Part shown: positions 40,522-52,764 of the stretch, piece after piece
How the letters are laid out: the number at the start of each line of letters is the position of its first letter
Position numbering within the stretch: position 1 is the first letter of the stretch
Notes under the pieces: model-generated
Database searches by the model: none
What the model saw: only the letters and a program-made list of their open reading frames with translations
What the model was told of the DNA's origin: nothing
NCBI GenBank assembly: GCA_030848705.1
Contig: CM061240.1
Span: 22,091,001-22,155,000, forward strand
Reading direction: 5' to 3'
Length of the DNA stretch: 64,000 nucleotides
Origin: Heracleum sosnowskyi
Lineage: Eukaryota > Streptophyta > Magnoliopsida > Apiales > Apiaceae
Program-made: the position numbers and the translations under genes

Positions 40522-43500
40522 TGTAACACCCCCAGATCCGGGGTCAGGAATCTGGGTTGTCACGCTCCATCAATGATACAAAACCTGCATTACTTACATC
40601 ATTCTCATAATACAACTCCAAAGACCCCAATCACTTACGCACACACACACAAGTTATAGCCTTGGAAATGAGCAACAATAATCAACATTTGTTATTACAA
40701 CCTTTACCTGAAGTTACAATAATAGACCTCACCATTCTATACAAGTTTTAGGAATACCAACCCACTCAAAATAATTCTCACTAATTCAAGCTGCAACTAT
40801 TCTGCTCACACTGACAGTATCCATTCTGCATCAACTAACTCCAGGATGGTCTCTCCATTCCCTTGCTCTCGTAACACGAGGTGGATTCGACAATGTTTTC
40901 CTCATGCTGAAATATTTAATAAAGCAAGAATGAGCTAATAGTGCTCAGCAAGAATCAATCCCAGTTTAAATCTTTAAACCTTTTAGGGAGATAATCCATA
41001 AGGGATCAAAGCTTTTATCAATACTAGGGTCGAACCCCAAAATAGTATACCGTTTAAAATACCATGTGACTTATAATCATACTCATATACTCTTCGTAAT
41101 CATTTGGAAATCCTTGGTATCAGTATGATAAACCAAGACTCAAAACATATCTTTTTAAAATAGATATCAAATATTGGAATCAAGGCTTAAAGCCTATTCA
41201 TTGATTCAAAACACTATATAGTTCGAAAATATCTTTGTAGCCACAGGCTATGCATTAAACGGATAAGATACTAGTATAATATAAATGATGAAGTTACGAG
41301 GAAATTAATATAATGTTTCTGTAACCCGATATCAACTGATGCATATATAATCTGAGTAAGGTGTTATCAGAGTCATAACTCATAAAATAAAAGATGAAGT
41401 TGCATGAATTTATTGTTACTTCATTTCCAAACACTTTTCGACCTCCTGCCAACATGATTGGTTCTTCACCCCAATACATGTTGCAGGAATATCCAAATTG
41501 GATGATGAACTAATATAGGAGTTGCTACCGCGCCCGCTGTGCCTAACCTTGCTATGATCAGTAGCAGGTCGCACCGCTCAAATAGTTTTCTACATGTAGA
41601 TGGAAGAATCATGACAGCCTGCCATTGTCTACCGCCTTTCTGGATCTCCCGGCCCATTTGGGGCAATAAAAGTTGGATGGGTCGGCGCAACTGGACCACT
41701 TACACCACTCCTAGTTCAGATGAAATCCATGACTCTGAAACGTAAAGATCGTCCTCCTTTCCCTAAGTGTAACACTTGTTGATACGACTCCACTAAGTAG
41801 TTATATCTAGGCTGGAAAGGAAGATTCTCCAATATTTCCCAAGCGATGCTTGTTAATGGATATCGACTTGTTCCATCAAGTTACCCCTCGAGCGTTGAGG
41901 TGGTAACACAATATTAGACTTGCAGCAACTAAATTGCTTCGAGAAAATATCTGTCCCCTGACAGTTTTGAGTTGAGAGTTTAAAATGAATAGCAGTCACT
42001 TAAATCAGGTTTCCCATATTTTTTATAGTTGAGCGAGCATTTAAATCCTCTTAAAAGACAGATTTAAATGGAAAAACAGTGTTTTGGGAACCTCTTTTTG
42101 ATTTAAAAATAATTAACAATATAGCTTAGAGTATCCTTCATAATTATTGAAGGTCGAGGATAAACTTTAAATACATTTCTCATTTTTAAAACGTTTTAAA
42201 AGTATTTAATAAATATTCGAATAATATTGATTAAATAAGTAAACCTTAAACGAATATTCAAAAATAATATTTATTAAATAAACAAACCTTGAATGAATAT
42301 TTAGAAATAATATTCATTAAATAAATAAACCTCAAATGAATATTCAGAAATAATATTCATTAAATAAATAAGGATTAAATGAATATTCAACATAATATTC
42401 ATTAACTAATAAACCTTGAATGAATATTCAAAATAATATAAACCTCAAATGAATATTCAAAATAACATTCCTCAAATAAGTAAACCTCAAATGAATATTC
42501 AAAATAATATTCATTAAATAATAAACCTCAAATGAATATTCAAAATAATATTCATTAATTAATAAATCTCAAATGAATATTCGAAAATAATATTCATTAA
42601 ATAATTAAGTCTCAAATGAATATTCAAAAGTAATATTCATTAGATAAATAACCCTTAAATGAATATTCAAAATAAAATTCATTAAATGAATAATTAATCC
42701 TCAAATGAATATCTAAAAGTAATATTCATTAAATAAATAATCCTCAAATGAATATTCTAAAATAATATTCATTAAATAAATAATCCTCAAATGAATATTC
42801 TAAAATGATATTCATTAAATAATTAATCCTCAAATGAATATTCTAAAATAATATTCATTAAATAAATAATCCTCAAATAACAGTTACCCGATATCTAGCT
42901 TATAAACCAATTACCAAATCATTTCCAAGTAATAAATACTTTCCGGAACACAAATAATGATTATTAATAATATTCCTCAAGATGAATAGTAATCTGCCGC
43001 TGGAATCCCTCCGGGTTTCCACGACTATCTATATAACAAAAATATCGACTCCCGGTCTAGAGTCGAAACAATGAACATGCTCTTATCTATAGAGCTACAA
43101 GGTATACCGGTTCGTAAGTACATTATCTCAAAGCTCGTATAATATCCAAAAGTCAAATTCTATTTAACACGATATAATCATTTATCTCAAAACTATACAA
43201 CACTATACATGGCAAAGGCAGTGTTATATAATTAATACTTCAAAGTATGGATTTAGAGACTTGCATCTATTATATGCATACATCAGAATATGGTTCTTTA
43301 AAATATAGCATGGGATGAGAAAACTTGCCTGGAAATCCCGAAGTAGCAGTAAGTCTCAGGTTGGTCCAGTAATCTAGAATCAACACAAGTTCAAGATTAA
43401 TAACTTAAACGCTTTCACCATACTAGGTATATACTAACTCAAGTACAAGTCCATTTCCAAATTAACTCCTTAAGAACTTCTACTCGAGCATGCTTGCTCA

Positions 43501-45239
43501 CGCATTTTTATAAAGTTGAGATTTAATCCTTTTAGCACGAAATATATTCGAGGGTCTTCCTAAACATACCTCGCATGTTATCACAAAGTTTCACATTCTA
43601 TTATGACCTCTAAGTGATTCGATCATAACCTCAAAGTTGACTAAGTGGTATAGTTCGGTTTCGCGAAACATCCTTTACTAAAACACTCGTTTCTCCTAAA
43701 CCGTAAATCGGATTCACATGATTTTTATACCAAAACGAACCTTGAAACAAGACCTACACTATACTAGGAAGTGGTGACCTTGGACAGAAGGTATTATGTT
43801 CGAACATCACAAACAAAACAAGGCTAAGGAAAATCGGGCATTATAACGGCTATGTTTTAACGATTCCAAAGTTTAATCATAAACTTTACATAATCAATCC
43901 AACCAAATCACCAAGTCAAATCCTCAACATCATTACTAACTCATAATCATCATCAACCAGTCAAAACCAACATCTACTTGCTTATCATCAAATCAACATC
44001 AAACTTTCATCAAAATCACTTAATCATCCTTATAATCAAACTAACTAAACTATACTTAAAACTAACCATATAAATCGATTTATAACTAAGGGTTTCAAGA
44101 GTTTATACCTTCCTTGATGCTTCATATACACTAACAATGGTTTATAATCCTTCCTTGAGCTTTGAACAAACCTTAACAAGCTTAATCCTTAAGAAACAAA
44201 ATCAAGAATCATGAAAAGTTATTGTTCATCATCATCTTGTAAAATCCATAACAAATCGAAAAATAAGAGTTCGGTGCTAAGATATTTACCAGACCTTTTG
44301 CTCTTCATAAGATTTCTTTTGAGTTATAGATCGCCAAATTCTAAGCTTCCTAGCTAGGGTTTTGAGCCCCATCTTTCCGCTGGACAGAAACTGGACAGCT
44401 TGGGTTCTCCAACTTGGGGAAGGGATTTGGCTAGGCTACACTCCTTTGTTGACCATGAAATTTTTAACGAATGTTACCCATGGAGTGGAGAAGCTATGGC
44501 TAAAATTTTAGGACAAGTAGATTTGGAGTTATGAATTTTTCTTTGCTCCTTATGCAAGCTGAGCAGAAATCTGGAATGGAAATGGGGAGAGTTTTTCTTT
44601 TCTCTTTTCTTTGCCTTGGTTGATCTTGGAAAGTGTGAGATATTTTGTATTAAGAAGTGGTGAGTCATCACATTTTGGCTAGTCATCGGACACGTGTCGC
44701 ACATGCAGGAGTTTGGATAAAGTAGTTTTACTGGTTTATTTTCCTTTAACATGGATGATCCAAATGTTGCATTCCTCCAATTAATCTTGTTACATGTTAC
44801 TTCCATGTCTATATTTAATCCTGTAAATGTCTCGTTGTTCCGTCCCCGATTAATCGCGTAGAATGTTCGTAGGGTTTCTTAAGTGTTCTATCGAAGTAGT
44901 TTACCGTAAACGCTCTTGATATCACTAATTCTTTTATTAAATCCATATCCATGGAATTGATAATTTAAATCCTCCAATACTTTCAAATAATAATTAATCC
45001 GTCCGTTATTGGTGAAATTTCGGAGAAAACAGAAATGCTAATTTTCCGATTCTGACAGCTTTGGCATTCCTTCATTTACATCGCATATCACTAATACGAC
45101 TTTGAAAGTTTATTATATGGCCCCGTATATAGGGTGGTCTGAAAATCTTTTTCGACTCAGAAATTTACTATTCATCAGGAATTTACTATTCATCAAATAA
45201 AAAAAAAATTAACTAAGTCCAAAATTTGGGGTTATTACA
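40522..45239 (-). repeat. Gypsy 2 3' LTR (4718 bp)
   Basis: Matches 61484-64000 closely; about half a dozen substitutions were seen in the first kilobase. Contains the hairpin array at about 42180-42880. The ORFs in it (41466-41699, 44474-44806, both minus) have no recognised domain. Confidence 0.93.
42180..42880. repeat. Hairpin-forming repeat array in Gypsy 2 3' LTR
   Basis: AATGAATATTC and AATAATATTCATT alternate with AAATAAATAATCCTC-type linkers, the same array type as in Gypsy 1 but with its own linker variants (AACCTCAAATG). Repeated at about 63150-63835 in the 5' LTR. Confidence 0.85.
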
Positions 45240-45255
45240 GTCTCCCCTACTTAAA
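45240..45255 (-). promoter_or_regulatory. Gypsy 2 polypurine tract
   Basis: Reads TTTTAAGTAGGGGAGAC on the minus strand, directly before the 3' LTR, parallel to the Gypsy 1 PPT. Confidence 0.85.
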
Positions 45256-46272
45256 AGGATTCCGTCCCGGAATCTAAGAAAATAGCCGAGGTTACTCTTC
45301 CAATATAGTAATCTCCAGTTTTCAGGTTGACTCTTCAACTCTCTGGTTTCATTACAACACTTTCTCATTCCGGTCTGCGATATCTACCGGACGCTTTATA
45401 TAAGCCAATTCTGGCTATGCACATATACACCCATTTTCTATCAACATTCGATTATTCTTACAGTCGGCGGTACAACACTTACCGTAACTTCGGTTGTCTG
45501 AAATGTTCCTTTCGGTCGGTCCGTCGGTCTGCGGATCCTACGTAGTACTCGCACTCAATCTCGTTGCCAAACGGGTTTGGAAAACTCCTCCCGAATTGGG
45601 AGTTCAATCATTGGTTCTTATCTGACACGATGGTGACTGGAACTCCACATCACCCAACTATCTCTTTCGTAACTCTTCGGTTAACGATCTCTTGCTGATA
45701 ACAAAATATGAGTAGACTCATTTGATCCATCACTTATAGCTCAATTGACGTCATAGTCCGACTCGATTCTTGTGATCCTATCACAGAATCCATTATAGTA
45801 AAATTACATTCCTAATCAGGAATCTCTATTAACTGTGATAGTCAACTTGGTCTTTGTTCTGCCTTCATTTTCTGACATATTCACTATTTGTTTATCAATC
45901 GATAAATCCTTTTATTTATCCGACCACTTATAACATTTCCTTAACTTTCTTTACCTTTTTTTGTACTCTCGGTGTAGCTGTCTCTTTATGACATATCTTT
46001 ATTCCTTAATTCGTTCTGGCTCATTCAGGACCTTTAAATAATCCTTTATGCTCTCGTGACTTCAAACTTCATCCTTTCAGTCCTTCTTATTAGTCATTCC
46101 GAACTGGTCAGTGGGGCTGCTATCTTAGCAAAATCTTGTACACATCTTCGGTAATATCCGACTAAATCCACAAAATTACTCGCCTCGGTTGGTGTGGTTG
46201 GTCTTTCCTAGTTTGAAACGTCTCCTATCTTTGCAGGGTCGACCAGTACTCCTTTACTGTTGACCACATGTC
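45256..46272 (-). other. Gypsy 2 decayed 3' pol
   Basis: On the minus strand pieces read GVLVDPAKIGD, TPTEASNFVDLVGYY and FAKIAAPLT near 46080-46270, the segment between RT and RNase H. Nearer the LTR no integrase motifs can be read. Heavily broken. Confidence 0.55.
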
Positions 46273-47015
46273 CTAAAATTGTACTTCCTTTAGCCAAAAC
46301 TCGCACTTTGAGAACTTGGCATATAACTTTTCTCTCCTCAGTGCTTCTAACACGATCCTCAAATGTTCTGCATGTCCTTCCTCGGTCTTTGAGGTAAACC
46401 TAAATATTGCCGATGTCACTATGACATACTTATCCAAATACTTCTTGAAAAGTCTATTCAGCACGTCCATGAAAGCTGCAAGGGCATTCGTCAGCCCAAA
46501 CGACATTACTAAAAACTCGTAGTGTCCATACTTGGTGCGAAACGCAGTTTTGGGTACGTTCTCAGGCTTAATATTCAATTGGTGGTATCCAGTTCTCAAT
46601 CAATATTCGAGAATTTAACTGCATCATGCAGCCGATCGATCAAATCACCGATCCTTGGCAGGGGTATTCATTCATAACAATTAGCCTATTTAGCTCTCGA
46701 CACTCTATGCACAACCTCATGTTGTCGTCCTTTTTCTTTACCAATAACACGGGTGCATCCCACGGTGACGCAGTTGGTCTTATCATTCCTTCCCCTAACA
46801 ATTTCTTACCATTGAGCGGTTAATTCCTTCATCTTGACTGGAGCTAGTCGGTACGGGGCCTTCGAAACTGGCGCCGTTCTTGGAGCTAATTCTATACTAG
46901 ACTTTATTTCTCTATCGGGTGGTAACCCCGGAAGATCTTCTGGAAATACATCCTCGAATTCGTTGATGACGGGGATATTTCGCATACTAGGTGCTTCCCG
47001 TTTCGTATCCATCAC
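46273..47015 (-). pseudogene. Gypsy 2 reverse transcriptase remnant
   Basis: 47015-46806 reads FEDVFPEDLPGLPPDREIKS then APVSKAPYRLAPVKMKEL, the protease-RT linker and RT start of plant gypsy elements. 46599-46273 reads MRTGYHQLNIKPENVPKTAF, YGHYEFLVMSFGLTNALAAF and EEGHAEHLRIVLEALRREKL. Where the catalytic FIDDI motif should follow DKYVIV, the frame reads TSAIFRF, so both catalytic aspartates are lost. Between the two ORFs the frame has stops. RT would copy element RNA in virus-like particles; this copy cannot. Confidence 0.85.
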
Positions 47016-47090
47016 AGTCGCTAAACAAGTTTCATCTTATTGGAGGTCAAACGTTTCCTCTTCCGACAATCTGAATTCTTACCTTCTTTC

Positions 47091-47095
47091 TTTCT
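47091..47095. repeat. Copia 2 target-site duplication, left
   Basis: TTTCT, repeated at 59001-59005. Confidence 0.9.
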
Positions 47096-47591
47096 TGTTA
47101 GGCCGAATACACAATATAATCAAGTATGTATATGAGAATAACAATCAAGAACACTTTTTATAAATCAACAAACTGTAATTATATTAACAGTTTCTCTCTT
47201 AGTGATGTTAATGAATCACAAAGAGCTACTAGGTTACAAGAATAATATATTCAATGTTCGCGTCCCTTCTAGGGATAACCTATCTGTGTTTATATAGTAC
47301 ACAGCTACTTACAATCCATCTCTAATTGATATTCCTATAAGTTAGCTATACAATTCATATCAATCAAGGATTGCTTCAGTCTTCTATTCCGTTTCCTTAG
47401 CTGTATCAATATATTCTGCTTCTTTCCATCTTCAGAATATATTGCTTCTAGAATCTTTATCTTTGCACCGACAGCTAAGTCAACTATCACCCAATCAGAC
47501 TTTATCAAACTCTGACTAGCTTCTAGATAAACTCTGATATGTACCTGGTACTTAAACACTGATGAACAAACGTCAGCAATTATATCTAACA
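47096..47591 (-). repeat. Copia 2 3' LTR
   Basis: 496 bp. Holds TCAGAGTTTA and TCAGAGTTTG in its U3 (minus strand) but only one copy of the 49-bp unit duplicated in Copia 1. An 85-codon ORF appears in both LTRs and is regarded as chance. Confidence 0.97.
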
Positions 47592-47600
47592 ATCTCCCCC
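47592..47600 (-). promoter_or_regulatory. Copia 2 polypurine tract
   Basis: GGGGGAGAT on the minus strand, directly before the 3' LTR, identical to Copia 1. Confidence 0.9.
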
Positions 47601-47754
47601 AACTTGTTCATAATAAAAATGTACAAGTTAAACATATAATTGATGATGTCAAAACATATAACAAATGCAGTGTTTAAAATATGTCAGAGTTTAATTTTAA
47701 AACAGAGTTTAAATTTAACTTAGAACAGAAAACATAAAAACTTACAGTCAGACT

Positions 47755-50700
47755 TTACTTGACTTCTTCAATATCAGGTACTGTCCTGAGATAATCAATC
47801 AGTAGTCTTCTTTCAGCCTTCTCTAGCTCATCCACCATAATCTCTTTTAGCTCTTTAAGTTCTGAATCACTCTCCCCCGTTTGGTAGATAGCAGCTCTTA
47901 GAGAATATATGTTGTTTCTTCTCATATCATTTCCTAGCTGAATAAAATAAGACTTGTCTGACTCCAAGTTAAATTCCAAAACTTTTATTCCAAGTGCAGT
48001 TCTAAATCTAGCACTGTTTCTCTTCATCTCCACTAACTTTCCAGTATGATCCCTATACTTTGGAATATAAACACTTGATACTCCTCCTCCAAGCATAGCT
48101 TTAGATCTCAGCATCTTTTCTCTCAAAACTTGAGCAACATCATGAGTATGTCTGTTTTTGACTTTTAGAAGATAAAGTACATATTCCAGTTCTTCCCATG
48201 ATTTGAGATTAACATCAGATTCTCCAACTTTATAAACTCTTCCATCACTCATGAAGTATAACAAAAACTGCTTCTTCAATACTTTGTGAAAAATCAACTG
48301 AACAGATTCTAACTTATCAAGGTTTTCTTGTGTAACCCCAATACCAGATTCTGCCAGTGAAATGTTATCTTGAGATCCGTTATTTGTTCTTTTCTCTCTG
48401 TGTGATCCCAGTCCAGATTTATCAAAAGCTTCTTTTCCCAATACAGTTCTGGTTTCTGAGAAATTCACAGCTTCAAGCTTTAATTCTTCAAGAATTTTAG
48501 GTTTGCTGAATCCTGGAAGTTGTGTAGATTTCTGTACAACTTGAGCAACGTCAGAGGTTGTCATAACTTTAGTAGAAACATCAACTTGAGCAGCGTCAGA
48601 GGTTGATTTAGCTAATCTTGTTTCAACTTGAGCAATGTCAGAGGTTGAATAAATCTTCTTAGGTAACTGTTCTTCTTCTACCAGTTTACCTTTACCTTTA
48701 TCAGCATTTGTAATCACAGGCCTCCTTGAGTACTGTAAACTCTGATCAGAGTTTACATTCTCTTTGATAACAATTCCTTTTTCTTTCTTTCTAGGAGCCT
48801 TGATTTCCTTCTTCTTTAAGATTCTTCTTGTGTTCCTCAGCAAGCATTTGCTCTTCAGCTTGGATATCTTCAATTGTAACATCTTTTCCATGTTCTGCCA
48901 TAAACACTTTAGCAGAAATCTCTTCATCAGTAGATGGCTTATCAGAGATTATCAAACTTTTGAATTTTGAACCACTGGCAGAGTTTGCATTTCCCTTTCC
49001 AGAGTTTGATCTTCTATCAGTGTTTGATCTTCTTGAAAGTAGTCTTCTATCAGCATTTAATCTTAAGCTCTTTCCATCTCCCTTGTTTCCACCATCATTA
49101 CCATCATCCCTCCGTCTCAGAGTTTGAGTGTCTTTGCATTTGTCACTTGGTACACTCTCCCCCTTTTTGACATCATCAGAAAGTAGTACTGATGTCAACA
49201 ACTCAATTACATTAGAAATTGAAGTCAGTTGGGCAGACATAGCAGTCTGGTTGTCCTCAACTTTCCCAAGCCTCTTCTGAATGTCATCAGAGTCCTTAGC
49301 TTGCTTCTTGAACATGGAATTGTAATAAGTTCTATCATTCTTCAGAGTAAGATCCCTCAGACTAACTTCATTCCTCAAAGCAGTGACTTCCTTATGAGAC
49401 TCATCAAATCTGTTGTGGAGAGATTTAATTTGAATCACAGTAGCCTTTAGACTTGTAAGAATATCAGGATTTGAAATCGTCTTCACAGAATCACCAAGAA
49501 AATCAGCAGCCCTCTGTGCTGAAAAGATACAATCTGCAACAGCCCATCTATTGTAATACATATCTTGAAAATGCTCAGCCGTAGCTCGATTGACCTCCCT
49601 TTGCTCATCAGAGTTTGCTTGACTACCAAATAACTCCTCTTGTGAATGATCAGAACTATCATCATCATTATCATTCTCTGCTGTATTCTCTGCAGCAGGT
49701 TCTGGAATCTCAGAGTTTGCAACAAACTCTGTTTCAACAGGAACAGACTCTGCCATAGCTTCATCGAAATTATCTACAGCAGATGCAGTAGTTCTCTGCT
49801 CAGCTTTATTAGTCTCAGAGTTTGTAACAAACTCTGCTTCTATGTGAACATTCTCTGTTGCATCCTTGTCAGCAACATCAGGATTTGCAGCAACAGTTTC
49901 TGTAGCATTAGCAGCTAAAGTCTGATCGACTTCCTCACCCTTTTCAAGTACCTGGTGAGTAACAGAGAGAATCTCTGTGTGGGTAGCCATAGAATCTTCA
50001 AGAATAACCGTGGCTTGATCAGCTTCCACACCCTCTGTTTCATCAAAAACTTCAAGATGGTCAGAGTTTACAGAGTTGTGTGTTCAACATCCTGTGACTC
50101 AAAAATCTCAGCCTCAACATTTTCTGTAGCCTCCTGAACAAGAATTTCAGGAGCTTCATCTGCAGCTTCATTTGCAGCTTCCTCAACTACATCATCAGCG
50201 TTTGATGTAGGAGCTTCATCATCAGCACTTACATTTTCCTCAAAAACTCTGTCCAAATTGACAGCTTCAGCATTTACATTTGATGCACCAAAAAGATGTG
50301 CAGCCACCAATCTTCTTTTTCTCTGATGAAGAGTTTCTTCATCAGTTTCACTGTCCTCATCAGCATTATCAGACTTTGCCCTGTTGGCCCTTCTTTTCTT
50401 TAACCTTTTCTTCTGAGGCATATCATCAATATTTGATACCCCAGCTTCAGAAGCTTGCTTAGCAATCCTTGGAGGTTTAGTACCAACATGCTTAGTCCTA
50501 CCACCAGTCCGTGGTTGAACTGTAGAGGCTTCAGCATTTACTGGTTCTGAAGGCTGTTGTGGTTGAGGTTGAGGGTTTAAGAACTGAAGCACTGTCTCAG
50601 GCAACAGCAATTCACCAACACTAACCTTCTTTAAATCCTTATTAGTAAGGTCGGAGAATACCCTTTTGTGCAATTTGAAAGAGGGAATTACGTCCTCCTC

Positions 50701-51366
50701 ATCAATCTCAACATTTGGAACACAAGCAGAGAACAAAAGTTGACAAAATCTAGAAAAATAGACTACATGCCTATTCTCTGTTAACTTGTCACCAATGTTC
50801 ATCAAAACAAGTCTAGCAAAATCATAATTACTGTCAAAGAGAAGTGAATACCCGATTTGCAGACTGTCGATTGGAATCGCATCCCAGTTTGTACATTTCT
50901 TCCCGAACGCCTTTGTTATGCAATCGAAAAAGAAACTCCATTCTTTGCATAAAAACGGTCGCTTCAGTTGGCCTATCTTCGCCGAAGATCCAGTATACCC
51001 AATAGCTTGCATCATTCTCTGAAGTTCAGTATCACCAACACTAATGGTGTACGCGTCAGACTCTGCAAAGCCCATTGCTTCACGAACAGTTCCTGGAGTT
51101 ATGACAAACTCTTTCTCCTTGAACTCAAAAACTATGGATGGGGTACCAGAAACACCACCATCATCATAGACACCAGTTTCCCAGAAAGCTTTGATCTGAG
51201 ATCCATAAAGCTTTGCAGGCTCCACCAAAGCACGCCCAATTACGGACTGAGCAAGAAAGTTTTGTATTATATGAAACACCTCTGGTGCATTGACAGTGTT
51301 TAATGGGGCTGAATAGTTATTAGGAACGAACTCTAACCCAGAAGCAGTGAAAGCAGTTGAAGCCAT
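47755..51366 (-). pseudogene. Copia 2 env-like ORF3, two frameshifts
   Basis: Starts at ATG 51366 (MASTAF, SGLEFVPNNYSAPLNTVNAP), homologous to Copia 1 ORF3 throughout. The first frame ends with TAA near 50068; the next frame (from about 50060) runs to 48791; the original phase returns at about 48830 and ends at 47755. The second change is a deletion of about 13-14 bases where Copia 1 encodes EAGIYKK; the first is a one-base slip inside a CTCTGTAAACTCTG repeat. Domains are as in Copia 1: N-terminal globular part, acidic middle, coiled coil, TSD(I/A/V)AQV repeats and conserved C-terminal block (GGGVSSVYIPKYRDHTGKLV). No membrane segment except a hydrophobic stretch upstream of the true ATG, which is leader sequence. 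Confidence 0.88.
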
Positions 51367-52764
51367 TAGTAATATCAAGAAATAAACAGAAAATAGCTTC
51401 AAAAACACGAGAGAGTTTAAGAAAGAAAGTGTTTGTGAATATGTGTGAGTGAAACTAGAATACAATTGGAGTAAGTCGTGAAAAACTGTAACGGTTGTGT
51501 GTATAATGTATAAATATAAAATTTAAAATTAAAAACTGAACAGTTTTTAATCATTAAAACACAACTGTCTTACCCCGTATACTGTGTAAATGAGACACGT
51601 GTCACCCATGCAATGACTGACAGCAGTAATTGGCAGTTTCCAATGCGCATGCGCAGTAAAAACAGCAATAATTACACCCGATTACACTTTCCTATGTATG
51701 CAATCTCTCTCCTCTCTTTAACACTTTTCTAAACCAATCCCTAAACATACTCTTTTGAAATACCAAAACAAATGTTTTTCCTCAAAATTATAAAATGTCT
51801 GAAACAAAGAAATCATTTTAACCATCAGAGATTAAAACAAAGTTACCTCGACATATTTCACACAATACATCAGTGTTTATCATTTGTCCTTCTTTGTTAA
51901 TAAACTCTTTTCGCAAACTGTACAGGTGTGAATAATTGTGTGTGAAATAGCAGAGTTTACCGAAATCAATATTTAAATCATCTCAAAGTGCATAAAATCC
52001 ACAAACTAAAGTAGTAAAAACTGGTTGCCTAAACTCTCATGTATAATATAAAATCTGATTTTATATCTAAACTCTGTATAATGATATCCTTTCATTTGGA
52101 TATATCTTTTATTTTTCACCCCCTTTATAGATATATTTTTTATTTTATTATTTTATTATTATTATTATTAATTTTTTTTTTCCAGTAATCAGTGGTTGGC
52201 ACTAGTCACCAAAAATCAAAGATTTTAGCCCTTATTTCATACAATAAGTTCATGGATCTTCCTAGGCACAACATGATCTCAAAGGAATTTGTGCTCTGTT
52301 TGGCATCTTTTGATTTGAGGGTGAATTATTTGCAATTAATAATAAGAGTTTAGACTTTCCATCAGTTAATACAATTAATTTATGAGAGAAAATGCAAACA
52401 GCTAATACAAACTCAGTATATAGGATCAATAAACTAAGAGATGCTATAAATACAAAGACAGTATCATACTGTGTTAACTTACTGCACATATTTGAGATCA
52501 GAATCTATACAACTCTTAAGGATTCATAATTACTTACTGAGAATTATGCTTCATACAAATTTCTTCATTGGTCCTTGTGTTTCAGACAAAATTACAATCA
52601 GAGTTTAACATCAGACTTTAACCGACAGAGTATAACTAAACAGAGTTTAGCATCAGAGTTTACGTTCAGAGTTTATGACACTGGTACTCATAACAGTGAA
52701 TACATGCAAGGAATCATTAGCATAAAAATCAAACATGTATAGTTTTTGAGTCTAACCCGTATCT
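51367..52764 (-). other. Copia 2 pol to env-like spacer
   Basis: Counterpart of 23129-24577. Carries the CAGAGTTTA (minus: TAAACTCTG) cluster at about 52590-52680, the purine tract near 52107-52130, a (TTA)n run at about 52141-52175 where Copia 1 has (AT)n, GCGCATGCGC (51645-51654), the G-box (51594-51603) and the hairpin (51528-51551). Confidence 0.8.
51528..51654 (-). promoter_or_regulatory. Conserved promoter-like module, Copia 2 copy
   Basis: On the minus strand: palindrome GCGCATGCGC, then GACACGTGTC G-box about 50 bases on, then the hairpin ATTAAAAACTG, loop, complement. A TATA-like TTTATATTTATACATT follows before the ORF3 ATG. Order and spacing resemble Copia 1. Confidence 0.45.

Noticed and set aside
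44474..44806. 110-codon minus ORF in Gypsy 2 3' LTR
   Set aside because: No recognisable domain, and no conserved counterpart in the Gypsy 1 LTRs despite homologous flanking blocks.
47335..47592. 85-codon minus ORF, present again at 58744-59001
   Set aside because: It lies wholly in the Copia 2 LTRs, so the duplication is that of the LTR; no domain, and Copia 1 LTR does not keep the frame.
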